Part shown: positions 50,401-62,054 of the stretch, piece by piece | How the letters are laid out: each line of letters opens with the position of its first letter | Position numbering within the stretch: the first letter of the stretch is position 1 | Assembly: GCA_021521415.1 (NCBI GenBank) | Contig: JAIQDT010000225.1 | Coordinates: 62,001-126,000, forward strand | Direction: 5' to 3' | DNA from: Bidens hawaiensis | Taxonomy: Eukaryota > Streptophyta > Magnoliopsida > Asterales > Asteraceae | DNA length: 64,000 nt | The notes under the pieces: generated by a model | Database searches by the model: none | The model's input: the letters and a program-made list of their open reading frames with translations, nothing else | Told to the model about the DNA's origin: nothing | Program-made: the position numbers and the translations under genes

Positions 50401-50890
50401 CCTTGACCAGTCTATTCATGTTCTTTAAGTTTACATGACAGTTTCCTATGCCACAATTTAGATTCATTTTCAGTGGCTTTGGAAACAAAACATGCACCAC
50501 CTCTTGAAATAGCATCTTTCATATTCAACTCATACAAGTTGCCATTTCTTGGTGCCATCATGATAATCATTTCAGGTGGGATCACAAACTCAGGTTTTAA
50601 GATGAAACAATGAGAATCATCAAAACTGACTTTGTAACCCTTATCACACATTTGAGATATACTCAAAAATTTGTATTGTAGTCCCTCAACATGAAAGACA
50701 TTGTCAAAAGATACCTTCCCATTTGTCAATATCCCTTTACCCACAATCTTTCCACCATTTTCATCACTCCCAAAGGCAACTGGACCTTCATATTTCTCTA
50801 CATAATTCATAAGTGACCTCTTGCACAAGTCATGTGCCTAGAACAACCACTATCCATATACCATATATCATTCAATGGAGTGGCCTGTTC
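47429..50890 (-). pseudogene. Element B pol: protease, integrase, RT, RNase H (broken)
   Basis: Same Pol as element A. Protease keeps the DSG triad just after the acceptor at 50891. Integrase has the HHCC and DDE signatures; RT has YVDDIIFGST and RNase H has YTDSDYDG. Breaks compared with A: a one-base deletion near 50825 in protease, a two-base deletion near 50440 in the integrase zinc region, a TGG-to-TGA change at 48486-48488 in RT, and a stop at 47819-47821 in RNase H. The natural stop is at 47429 (MINSDEI end). The last part is complete here, where A is frameshifted. Confidence 0.9.
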
Positions 50891-52816
50891 CTGCACAAAG
50901 AGAAATTTGATTAGTTCAGTGATGAGATGCAAGCTTCTTCAACTTGCAACTTATCAGTGTCAATTTCAGTGGCAGCTTGGGAAGTGAGTGTTGTAGGTTC
51001 AGGATCATCATGAGTGATTTCCAAGTTGTCTGAATGGTCAGTTTCATATCCACACTCTCTTGGTGTCTTGACAAGTGAAGCTGAATTGTCAAGTTTAACT
51101 GAGGCAGTTCTCTTTTCTTGTAAGACATAGTCCTTAGTTTCTGAGAAGTCTCTTACATCAGTCACAGCTTCAACTTTAGCTTCAGTTCTAGGTTTCCAAG
51201 TGAAACCTTGTGGTTCATATCCATGTTTTAACAAGAACTTTTCATCACCAGTGAGTACAACTTGTTTCTTTCTTTGATATACAGTTTTTCTTCTTGATTT
51301 CTCACTGCCTGATGATTCTTGTGACTCATCAGACTTGACTGAATGAGTATTTTTGGTAAATTTCAATGACTGGTTCCTCATTATCACCTGCTTTTGCTTC
51401 TGAGGTGATTTACTTCTTCTCACATTCTCAGTCATTTGCTTCTTCTTCTTGGTCTCAGCCTTCACTTCAACTCTTGTCTCTATGCTATTCACATTTCCCT
51501 TTCCCAAATACATGGCATACTTCTCTTTGTACAAAACAAAGTCTTGACCAAACTTTGTTCCATTTGGGACATGAAATGGCTGAAACTTGAGTCTCTCATT
51601 ACATGAATCAGTATGGTGTCCATATTCATCACACCTTCTACACCACACCTTTCTTTTGAACATCTCAAGTTCTTTTGGTCTCCTGAATCTTTCACTTGGT
51701 TTGGGCTCTTTTATACCAATTGTCTTTTTGTTTTTCAGATTGTCAAAATCAATTGAAAATGGAACAAACTCAGCCATTCTGATATCACTTCTTTCCACAT
51801 TCCCTTTAACAAAGACAACCCTTTTCAAATTCAGTGGTTGATCATCTTCATTCTTTCTATATCTTGACTTCCTTCTTTCATATTCCTTAACAGTTTCTAC
51901 CTCACCCACATCAAGTCTTCAACACTTGAAAAGATTGGATAAATAGGAGTAATATATTCTATATCCATTTCTTCCTTATTTACCTTTTTTTCTTGTTCTT
52001 TTCTAATTTTTCCAAAAACTTTTTGCTTGGAGGTCTGACAGCATTGTAACACACATTCTTCTTTTCACCAATGTCAAAAGAAACATGTTCTCTTTTCATT
52101 TGCTCATTCATTCTTTTCATTTTATGTGTGACTGGAGGAAACTTTGGAAGTTGATCTACAGATTCAGGCTTTCTATATTTTCTTCCTTTTTCAGCAGCTT
52201 GAATTTCCTTTTCAGTGATTTGATCACTCAAATCACTCAGATCATCTTGATCCAACTCATCTGAATCAAAGTCATCTTCAGAGACTTGAACTCCAATTGA
52301 CTTTTCTTGCTTTAGTTCTTTCTTCATAACAAATTCACCATCTTCACTCACCTCAACATTCTTGTACAAATCTGCAACATCTTCTTTGTCTTGAAACACA
52401 TCTTTGAATTGTTGTAGATAAGCACTTCTCTTCTCTTTGTCAACTTTAGGCATAAAGTTGTTGTTGAATGGTGGTGGAACAGCCTTGTACTTTTCATCTT
52501 CTTTTACTTTATTCAGAATTCCACAAATGTTTCCAGTTGAAACTAAGTTCTTTAGGAATTCATTTTCAGTTTGCACCTTTTCATCAATCACCATCTTTTT
52601 CAACCCACTAATCTCAGTTATGAATCTTGTCTGAGCTCTATAGCTATTCATACAATCCTCTTCCAAACTTTTCATTCTTTCCTCACTAACAATATCACTT
52701 GCCTCATAAGCATTGATAATGCTTTGCTTCTTAAAACACTCACTTTCCAGCTTACCAACCTTTTCTTTTAATTCATTGACAAGTTTAGGTAAATCAGCAT
52801 TAGGATCAGAATGTAC
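50891..52816 (-). other. Intron-like gag-protease segment of element B
   Basis: On the - strand the segment begins AAG|GTACAT (52817/52816) and ends TTTCTCTTTGTGCAG (50891), with AACTAAT about 25 bases before the end as a branch-point-like site. Joining across it fuses gag to protease in frame (phase 0). Element A has no such segment at this place. Unspliced, the gag frame runs on to a stop at 51980, adding a coiled-coil and acidic extension with VPPPFNNNF and a KSIGVQVSE motif; a second frame (51909-50911) holds a CCHC-like CRRCDEYGHHTDSC. Confidence 0.7.
50911..51909 (-). CDS. Linker ORF with second CCHC motif (element B)
   Basis: A 332-codon open frame inside the intron-like segment, after the end of the extended gag frame. 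It is rich in Lys, Glu, Ser and Arg and has one CX2CX4HX4C motif, CRRCDEYGHHTDSC, of the zinc-knuckle type that binds RNA. It ends a few codons before the acceptor. It is out of frame with the gag extension that ends at 51980; whether that is original or due to a frameshift cannot be told from one copy. Element A lacks it. It may be the C-terminal part of an extended Gag. Confidence 0.5.
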   Translation of the reverse strand: MGEVETVKEYERRKSRYRKNEDDQPLNLKRVVFVKGNVERSDIRMAEFVPFSIDFDNLKNKKTIGIKEPKPSERFRRPKELEMFKRKVWCRRCDEYGHHTDSCNERLKFQPFHVPNGTKFGQDFVLYKEKYAMYLGKGNVNSIETRVEVKAETKKKKQMTENVRRSKSPQKQKQVIMRNQSLKFTKNTHSVKSDESQESSGSEKSRRKTVYQRKKQVVLTGDEKFLLKHGYEPQGFTWKPRTEAKVEAVTDVRDFSETKDYVLQEKRTASVKLDNSASLVKTPRECGYETDHSDNLEITHDDPEPTTLTSQAATEIDTDKLQVEEACISSLN

Positions 52817-54448
52817 CTTAGATGAAGATGCAGAGTCTATGGCCATGAATGCCACATTAGCTCTTCTGATATCATCTGCTATATCTTCCTCATGGTTACT
52901 CCAGTCAAAGCTTCCCTCATGCTGAGCAGTTACTGCCACATTGCCTTGATTTCTTGGTTGATTTTGGTTTGCTGGAATGTTGTTAGTTGTAGGGTTTTGA
53001 ACAGCTTGATTCTGATTGTTGTTCATTTGATATACTTGATTCTGATTCATACCCTGCTGGTTGTTCATATGAGGCTGATAGTGGTTGTTAAAATTGGGAT
53101 TGAATTTGTTGTTTGGATGGAAGTTGTTGTTGTTGGGATTGAAGCTTTGGTTATTGTTGAAGTTCTGCTGGTTGTTGTTTCTTTGCACATTCTGATGGTA
53201 CTGTTGTTGGTTTCTAGGCTGTTGGAACTGATTGACTTGAAAGTTCCTTGGCATATTGCACTCTCTTGCAAAGTGTCCAGGCTGTTGACAGTTGTAGCAG
53301 ATAGCCTTGGACTTGTCAAATCCTATTCTCTCATTTGGACCAGAAACTAGTGATCTACCAGTTCTATTGTACAGTCTCTTGCTTCTTAATGCCAACATTG
53401 CAGCTTGCCATTTGAGATCCATGTCTTCAAGGTCATCAGCATCTATTTGTTCCAAATCATCCTGAACTACACTTGTGTGAATCAAGTTTTTTGCCACAAA
53501 TGCATTGTAGGATTTAGTGAACATAGACATTAGAGCTTGTGCATCACTTCCTTGAACATGCCCTGCACCAGCACGTTGAGCATTTCCATTTCCCACAGAG
53601 GCTGAATCATCATCAATCAATTGAACATTAAACCTCTGTTGACCACCTTGACTGCTTGAACCACCTCCAATGAATGACCTAGCAGTCTCATTGTTGTCAT
53701 CACTTGGTTCTTCAATGATGGGAATTTGTTGTTGATTCTTTGTTGTAAGATTCCCCATTGGAGCAATTAAAGCATTTGACACATTGAAACTTGTTTTATC
53801 TTCCTTGATCATTTCATTCTCAATCATTTCAAGTTCAGCAGCTTGAAGAAAACATACTACATCATCCAATTTCAATTCATTGAAATTTTGCTTTTGAAGG
53901 ATGAATTTGCAAGCAGTATACCATTCTTTTGGCATTGAGTTGAGCAACTTTGTATTCAAATCAAAGTCAGTCATTACATAATCAGTTGTTCTCAACTCAT
54001 TCACAATACTCAGAAAATGTTCTAGTATTGACTTCAACCTTTCACCATCTCTATACTTGAATCTTTCTAACTGTTGCTTCAGTCTTTGCTTCTTAATATT
54101 CTTCAATTCAGTGTTCCCTTCATACATCTCAAGGATTGCATCATACATTGCCTTAGCACTTTGATGATGTGCAACCTTTGTGAGGATTTCCCAAGACAGA
54201 CCAAGTTTGAGCATGGCTAATGCTCTGTCATCAACTTTTCTCATTCTCTCTCTGACAGCAGCAATAGCATTTGCATTAGCACCTTCTTCAACGGCAGCTT
54301 ATGGACCATTTTTGATGGAATTCCACATATCCACATCATTATAACAAACAACAGCCTCAAAAAGCACTTTCCACTTGGTAAAGTTCTCCTGACCATACAA
54401 TTTGGGTATCTTATTGGTAGACACCTCTTGTTCCTCATATCCAGACAT
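52817..54448 (-). pseudogene. Element B gag (one nonsense break)
   Basis: Starts at ATG 54448 (MSGYEEQEV). A single in-frame TAA at 54299-54301 breaks it; from 54244 the frame is open for 754 codons, through the gag and its extension to 51980. The capsid region is followed by one CCHC knuckle (CYNCQQPGHFAREC) and an Asn/Gln-rich tail ending at the donor at 52817. It is the better-preserved gag of the family in this window. Confidence 0.88.
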
Positions 54449-54733
54449 TTTCTTAAAATAAAAGTTAAGTTCTTATCAAAAATAGAGTAAAATAATCAGA
54501 TCTGAGAATAAATTCTAGATCTGAGGTGTCTGATATGAATAGAACAAGATTCAACAATAAAAATCAAAGCTTTAAGTGAAATAAGGAAAAGAAAACACCT
54601 AAAACTTGTAGATCTGGAAGAAAAATGAAAAACAAAGCTTCTAACGTCACAAATCAATCGAACAGTGCTTTGCTTACGTCATTCTTCATCAAAACTTAAT
54701 CAGCAACAATCTTTCTAAAAATAGCAGCAAAAA

Positions 54734-54745
54734 TCTCTGATACCA
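54734..54745 (-). other. Primer binding site, element B
   Basis: TGGTATCAGAGA on the - strand, two bases after the 5' LTR. One base differs from the initiator-tRNA complement seen in A and C. Confidence 0.88.
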
Positions 54746-54747
54746 CT

Positions 54748-55988
54748 TGTCAGGTCCCGTTTATGATGGTCGATTCGGCTCGGATCTTAATCAATCATGT
54801 CATAACTCACACAAAATTAATCGTGTTGACAAGAGAGTTAATGACGGGTTACTATGTTTAGAAAGATGATCGTTTGTTAAAGGCGGAATCAATAACAAAC
54901 ATACGGTTGCAATGAGTATTCAAAATACGAAGACACACAAAGGATTCACTCAAAAGATTTCCATTTATATAACGTTAATCATACAAAAGGATAATCGATT
55001 AGGGTTTAGAAGGAATCCTAGGACAGCCGTCACACACAAAATATTCTCTCAATTAATGTGTCGGTCTTATCCGTATTTTCGTTTTTCGTCTCGTGTCATG
55101 TGTGTTTGGCGGCGTGCCCTAATTATTCTATTAATAGGCCTGCCAACCTAAGACAGCTGTCATTCTTTCTAGAAACCCTATCCGATAGTACATATTCAAT
55201 TTACATATTCAAAAATATACTAAGTGTAAAACAAGTCTTCCGGATAGGCTTTTCATTAAACTTCAGTCTCCGAGTACGCAGTGTACTCGGCCTTCCTTCA
55301 GACTTGGTAAACATAGAAGTGTACTCGGAATCAGTTTCCGGGTAGACTTTACTTAAAGAATATTTTACCAAGCAAAATATTCACCGAGTAGACTTCAATC
55401 TTCTTGGACTTATCAAACTTTGCTCGACAAATCCTTACGAGCAACCCTGTTCTTCTATGGTCCTGTTCGGCTCATTGTCAGTTGAACAACTTATTCATAA
55501 GGCGTACTCGGGAGTACATACCTTACTCGAGCAGAACCTTACTCGATATAACTTAGAGATATTCAATTAACTCATCAAGTATACTCGAACCATAATTATT
55601 AAAAGAATACCTTGCCCGGTCTTCCAAATACTTGGCTTCTTGGACTTGGTTGACCAAACCTTACTCGGAAGAGTAAAATACTTGGTCTTGAAGAACAACC
55701 CTGCTTGACAAAGTGAACCTTGCTCGGATATGCCAAATTAATGAACCTTACTCGGGAAAACACTAAAAAGCATACCTTGCTCGGATATCCACTTAAGAAG
55801 ACTATTAGAAGTAAACCTTGCCCGGGAGGCAAAATCTCGTACTCGGCTAAGTAAAAGCTTACTCGAAGGTCCAATGTGTGCCCGGATTCAATACTTAGTA
55901 GTTTCTGAGGAGGTTGAGAAGATTCCAATCTTCCATATTCTTCATTTAGGTCAAATCTCCTCATTTGGGTCAAACTCTTGACCCAACA
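54748..55988 (-). repeat. Element B 5' LTR
   Basis: 1241 bp, matching the copy at 37753-38992 with scattered changes. Its TATA box at 55129-55136 is mutated to TATTAATA on both strands. Confidence 0.95.
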
Positions 55989-55993
55989 GTTGA

Positions 55994-57252
55994 AGTTCCT
56001 CCACCATTTCATGATGACTTTCCCAAAATCCATTTGCGGGAAAAGAAGAAGTTGTAATTGAACTAGTTATTCATGTTGAGAAACCGAAACAAAGTGACAA
56101 AGAAAAATTCACTGTTAAATCTTCAACTCAAGAACCACATATTCAAAGCAACAAAGTCTTTGTTGAGAAAGTCATCATTTAAGATGTAGTTGAACCAGAA
56201 ATTGTACACGAGGAATCAAACATTTCACGTTCGAATCACATTTTGTGTGAACCTCAAGAATTTGAGAAATTTGTGTATGGTTCAAGCACATCTAAAGTGA
56301 AAGAGACTAAACCATCTAAGGTTAAAACTAAGAAATTAGAAAAAACCAAAAGTTTCTGATGCGGACTTGATACGTTTCATCAGTCCAGCTCCTTCTAATG
56401 TAAACACAGGACGTGTGTTTAAGTTAAAAGGTCTTAGCAAAGTGTTCACTGAGAAAGACATTCCACTTAATTTGATCAAGCCTGAGTTGATCGAAAGTGT
56501 CTTTAACAATGAAACTTCAAAGATACAAGATCTTGCGCATGCATTTGCTAAATCTAAAGTATTAAACACAACAGATCCATTGGCTAAAGCCAAACAATTG
56601 GTAAAATCTGTTAAAAAACTTCAATTTGTTAACTCAACTGGAATTGACACGTTACAGATTTTCTCTAATTATTTAAATCTTGTGTTTTATATGAAACAGA
56701 AATCTGTTATGTTTGATGACTTGAACATAGTTCATGCTTCTAATGTTTCTCATCAGCCTTCTGTTGCACCAGTTTATGCCAAATCACGTTTTCATTGATA
56801 TGAGAACATGCTTTTTTATTTGGTGAACGAGGGCACATTGTAAGAAACTATGGAATAAAGAAATCACAGAAAATTCATCCATTTATCAAAGAACAATCCA
56901 AACCACTTCCTTTAGTTAAAGAAATTCTGAAAAGACCCATGTCTTGTGATGATGAGACTCACATCATGTTTTCTAATATGAATCCACGTAAAGTGATTCA
57001 TGTTGATGAAAGCAATGTTGATTTAAAATCCAAATTTGTTCCTACTAAACCAATTTGTAAGAATGTGAACACAAATGTCGTTCAAGTTGCATACTTGTGA
57101 TGAAAGTTAAAAAGGCTTGTGACTTATTCACAAGCAGCTAAACCACATTCAGATTCAATCAAAATTAATTCTTCAAATTAAATTAAAGAGGTGCCCAAGA
57201 CTGAGGCCTGAACTGTCTTTTTAAACTAATCATTTTACCTTTATGTGCATAG
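55994..57252 (+). pseudogene. Element C gag extension, second part
   Basis: Resumes directly after the target duplication of element B. The first frame reads VEVPPPFHDDF, clearly related to VPPPFNNNF in the element B gag extension. The open stretch 56367-56798 is part of the same Lys/Ser-rich region. It ends with an intron-like AACTAATCATTTTACCTT tract and TGCATAG at 57252. Several stops break it. Confidence 0.65.
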
Positions 57253-57253
57253 T

Positions 57254-60200
57254 TTATCCAAGACTATATATGGTGAAAACTGGCTTATGGATAGGGGATG
57301 CTCTCGTCATATTGTCGGCAATATTGACCTACTAACCAATGTCAAGAATATTCAAGTGGGTTACGTAGCGTTCACAGGTAATTCTGGGGGAATGAGTACA
57401 AAGGAAGGAGATGTTTCGAATGATAGTATCACATTCGAGAAATTTAATTATTGTGATAAGGTGGATCATAATTTGCTGAGTGTGTCTCAAATTTGTGATA
57501 AGACGTATACAACTGTATTTACTGACAAGAAGTGCATAACACTCAAACCAGGATATGTTATTCCGGAAGACATGGTTGTTATGCAGTCTCCTAGGTCAAA
57601 TGATATCTATGAACTTAATATGAGTACTAAGGTATCAACTAAGATTTCTATTGAAACGTGTTTTGTCTCAAAAGAAACTGAGGAAGAATCGATTCTGTGG
57701 CATAGGCGTATTGGTCATATTCTTGTCAGAAAGATGAACTATCTGATGGCAAATGATTTGGTGGATGGGGTTTCCCTGAAGCACTCTAAGTTGACCGATC
57801 ACTGTGTTGCATGCAAGAAGGGCAAACAAAAGAAGAAGTCGCACCCGTCTAAGTTAATTAATTCCATTGATACTCCTTTGAAACGACTTCATATGGATTT
57901 GTTTGGTCCTGTGAATCGTGCAAGTATTGCTAGAGATTGGTATTGTCTAGTTGTCACTAATGACTATTCGAGGTATTCATGGGCGTTATTTATGAGTTCT
58001 AAATATCAGACACCATTTCTTGTTTGAAATCTAATCACGAAGATCAAATCACTTTACAAAAACAAGGTGAGACGTATTCGGAGTGATAATGGTACGGAGT
58101 TCAAGAATATTATATTGGACTTCCATCAAGAATATAGTGCTCCGTATGTACCTCACCAGAATGGTGTGGATGAACGGAAGAATCGAACATTGATTGAAGC
58201 AGCAAGAACTATGCTTGAAGATTCAAAGCTTCCTGTCCAATTTTGGAATGAGGCGGTGCACACTGCTTGCTACATGCTTAAACATGTTCTAATGGTTTAG
58301 AAGCTGGGTAAGACGAGTTACGAGCTTCTGAATAAACGTAAGCCTAACTTAAAGTTTTTGGAACCTTTCAGGTGTCCTTGCACAATGCAGAAAAGAGATG
58401 CTGGAAAATTCGAAGAAAAGGCTATTGAAGGTTATTTCTTAGGTTATGCGTCGCCGAAGAAACGTGTCTTCAACTTCACTTCAGGTTGTGTTGAGGATAG
58501 GAATCATGTTGATTTCCAAAGGTACATAACACCTCCTGCCAACAAGGGTCCTGATTGGATGTTTGACTATGAGAGTTTGTTTAACTCGTTTACTCCCATA
58601 GTTGATATCCCTGATGAAGACTTGGTGCGTGCGTATTTAGAAGACCAACTGTTTTCTACACCAAGGTCTTCGTCTTCCAAATTTGATAATGTTCCACAAG
58701 ATAATTATCATGATACATTTGATGTCATTTCTCTTTCATCAGATGATGGTCATTTTGTTGAATTCTTCTTCAGTTCCATTTCCTGGAACTAATGAGGTTG
58801 GTGAATCATCGCATGACACTGAAGACAATCTCACTAATTTAACTGATAATGTTGTTGTGCCTGAGAATCCGACACTCTGGATTCACATGTATCATTCTCA
58901 GGACAACATCATTGATGTTGATGCTGGTTTTCAGACACGTCATCAGATTGCTAGTGCCAATGATTCTTATGTATTATGTGCGTATGCTGATATGCATTCA
59001 TCGGGAATCATGAATCTCGCAAAATTCACCTGCTTTCTTTCTCAAATGGAACCGACGAGTGTCCGTATGGCGCTTGAAGATTCGTTTTGGGTAGAAGCTA
59101 TGTAAGAATACTTGCAACAGTTTAGTTGACTAGGTGTTTGGGATCTCATTGATAAGCCTGATAGAGTTAAGAAACCTTTTCCGAATAAATGGGTCCTTAA
59201 ATGTAAGAAGGATGATCATGGGGTCATCGTCAGAAATTAAGAACGTTTGGTTGTGCAAGGATTTCACCAGTAAAAAGGCGTAGATTACACGGAAGTATAT
59301 GCTCCTGTTGCAAGATTGGAGGTTATACATATATTTTTGGCCTACGCAGCTTTCAAGAATATTAAAGTTTATCAAATGGACGTCAAGAGTGAGTTTCTCA
59401 ATGGGGAACTTCATGAAGAGGTGTTTGTGAAATAGCCTCCTGGTTTTGAGGATCTGGACTATCCTGACCGTGTTTACCAACTAAACAAGGCACTTTATTG
59501 TCCTCACCAAGCCCAAAGAGCTTGGTACAACACACTTGCTGGCCATTTGACGGATAGTGGCTTCAAACGAGGAACTGTGGATTGTACTCTTTTTTACAAG
59601 ACCGTCGGAAAAGATTTGCTCCTCGTCCATATATATGTCGATGACATCATATTTAGTTCTACAAACGACAATTTGTGTAAGAATTTTGAGAAGTCAATTC
59701 AGACGAAATTCGAGATGAGCTCGATGGGGGAGATGAATTTCTTCTTAGGGTTGCAGGTTCATCAGTCTGACGCTGGAAATTTCATACATCAGACGAAATA
59801 CGTGAACGGCATCTTGAGCCGATTCAAGATAATTGCCGGAAAAATCCTTTCGACGCCTCTACCTGTGGGTCACAATTTGTCACCGGACGAATTGGAGGAT
59901 ACCGTTGATCCTACCCTATATCGAGATTTGATAGGTTCTTTAATGTATCTCACTGCTTCTCGTCCTGATAACATGTTTGCTGTTTGTTTATGTGCCAGGT
60001 ACCAGTCGAGTCACCGAGTGACTCATCTGGCGGCGGTTAAATGTATACTTCACTATCTGAGGGGTAATCCTGACATTGGGTTATGATATCCCAAGGATGA
60101 TAGCTTTGATCTCACTACATTTTTCGATTCAGTCTATGGAGGATGCAACGGTGGGTTGTCAATTTGTAGGAAGTTAGCGTGTTTCCTGACAAAGTAAGAA

Positions 60201-60540
60201 GCAGACAATGGTCTCCACTTCAACCGCAGAAGCAGGGTATGTGGTAGCCTCGAGTTGCTGCTCATAGGTTATTTGGATCCAGCCACACTTGCGGGATTAC
60301 GGTTTGATGTTTCTTAATACTCCTATATATATATATATTGATAAATCAGCTGCTATTTGTATCACGAAGACCCCTGTGCACCACTCTAAGATGAAGCATA
60401 TCGAAATTCGATATCATTTCGTGATTGTTTTGAAAAGAAATTAATTGATCTGGAGAAGGTGCACATGGATATCATTTCGTGATTGTTTTATCAAAGCTTT
60501 TGATAAAACTCGCTTAAAATTTTTTGCTTGGTTTGAACAG
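57254..60540 (+). pseudogene. Element C pol: protease, integrase, RT, RNase H (decayed)
   Basis: Protease is at the start, but its DSG triad reads DRG (MDRGCSRHI), an inactivating change. Integrase has WHRRIGH, the CXXC pair, [13 protein letters not shown] and HQNGVDERKNRTL. RT has QMDVKSEFLNG and YVDDIIFSST in the open stretch 59547-60086. RNase H (60110-60430) is badly broken. Stops occur near 58026, 58299, 59103, 59239 and 59434 among others. A 22-base direct repeat (60410-60431 and 60468-60489) interrupts the end. Confidence 0.85.
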
Positions 60541-60955
60541 ATTGAAAACTCTTGCCGATATTCTTAAACTCATGTAATAAACTTTTTGTTTCTACAGTTT
60601 TATTTTCTTTTGGTTATATTAATATTTTGGTTTTTGGGAGAGAAAAATGAAAAAAAATACAAAAATATTGTGATTTTTTTTGTGTAGAGTAAAACCAAAT
60701 ATTTCAAAAATACAAAAACATTAATATTTTATATACATCAAACATCCCACACTTGAACCTTGCTTTTCCTTAAGCAAGCTAATCATAGAAAGAATCATTA
60801 AAATAGCAAGGTAGGACCAAAACTAAAACATCCCCAAAGAGTTTTGAGATAATGAGAACAAAACAACCAACCTTAAATCATAAGAATATAGGTAGTGATA
60901 TATGAAAAGATGATAGGTATTTATAAGCTTCTGTTTATGCAAAACGTTACGTTCT
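60541..60955. other. AT-rich stretch between element C and the Gypsy LTR
   Basis: No ORF. It holds a phrase CATCCCACACTTGAACCTTG followed by a short CCTTAAGCAAGC stretch of a kind often seen in plant LTR elements. No copy of the element C LTR start is present. Confidence 0.5.
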
Positions 60956-61628
60956 GTAACGCCCCGGCTTAAGTGGAAACGCCCGAGTGTGACGTACAGA
61001 TTGCACAAAACACATGTGACACTATTTAGTGACAATATCATCATTAATTCATTCAAATATCAAGTACACAAGTTTTTCAAATGACAATTACAAAGGAAAG
61101 AAATAAAACGAACATCAACTTTGTTTATTATAAAAATAGTCTAAACTATAGTGTCTTCACCCATGTCATCATCTAATAATAGTTCCTGTAGCATATGTAT
61201 AAATTAATGTCAACTAACCAAATAGTTTGTGAGTTCACAAAGTTTGAATAAATGCATAAAAACCATACAATTCCATGAGACAAGTGTATTATTCGCGCAT
61301 GTAAGGTCCTTTCCAGTGTTAACAACCTACGTAATCGGATAATGAGGCCCTTTTCCACTCATAAAAACATGGTCCTGAGTTCAAGAGGTGTGTGGGAGGG
61401 GGGGGGGGGGTGGCGTACGATCATGCTTATTGAGGCTACCATGTGCAAGTAAGTTCGAGCAAGTAATCAAGTAGCACACAAGTCCATGTAATGAATTGTA
61501 GTTTATAAACGTAATCGTAAATCTTTGAATTTATAAGGTACATATGCTACCCTCAAAAGTAATAAAAGAGTAAAAATGGGGTGTGAGAAACTAACCTTTG
61601 AATTTAAGAAATAAATTGGAATAATAAT

Positions 61629-62054
61629 TGTTGGTGCATAAATGTCAGTAGTTCATAGTCTAGTGTCTGTAATCGAGTCTGTAATGTTATTTATGTTTTT
61701 GTTTAAGCGAAGTTGTTAACAAGTTCGCCTAGGCGAACTTGTTGAACAAGCGAAGTTATGGACAACTTCGCCTGAACATATCAGGCGAAGTTGTCGTGTA
61801 TTTATACTAGGTTACGGCTTAGTGTTGAAGAGTTCATCGAGTTGATCTAAGCTGGTTTGAGTTCATTGTAACGTGAGGACGAGAGTCTGTATCAGTGATT
61901 CATATCACGTGAGTTCAGTTATTAATATATAACGTGTTTCGGTTTATTCGTGTGTGTTTGTTTGATTTGCTTTCTACGCTTGTAACGATCTACGCATGGA
62001 TTCCGCACCTGAGTAGACCGAGATATCTCGTGTGATCCGTCAAGGGAACCTACA
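61629..62054 (+). repeat. Solo Copia LTR nested in the Gypsy LTR
   Basis: 426 bp starting TGTTGGTGCATAAATG and ending AACCTACA, flanked by the perfect five-base duplication ataat (61624-61628 and 62055-62059). The start resembles that of the element C LTR (TGTTAGTGCATGG), so it is a related family. It contains a 26-bp perfect palindrome at 61718-61743 and a 15-bp-stem hairpin at 61761-61795, both built on AAGTTCGCCT words. Confidence 0.85.

Larger units (their letters stand above)
37753..55988 (-). mobile_element. Copia element B (Sirevirus-like), nested in element C
   Basis: A full-length 18,236-bp insertion with LTRs of 1240 and 1241 bp and the target duplication gttga (37748-37752 and 55989-55993), which is made from element C sequence. 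Same family and order as element A, but 1.93 kb longer; the difference is almost wholly the segment between gag and protease. By eye the LTRs differ at about 15-20 positions, close to element A, so the two may have inserted at similar times. All its ORFs are broken. Confidence 0.94.
33704..60540 (+). mobile_element. Copia element C, decayed, split by element B
   Basis: Opposite strand to A and B and a different family. A 5' LTR (33704-34238), an iMet PBS and gag are seen before the insertion of element B; the gag extension, protease, integrase, RT and RNase H resume after it. The reading is broken by many stops. A MITE sits in its leader. No 3' LTR is found before the Gypsy LTR at 60956, so the right end is lost or too diverged to see. 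Because B lies inside it and carries a target duplication made from its sequence (gttga), C is the older insertion. Its gag extension and intron-like landmarks resemble those of B, so it is a relative within the same broad Copia branch. Confidence 0.85.
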
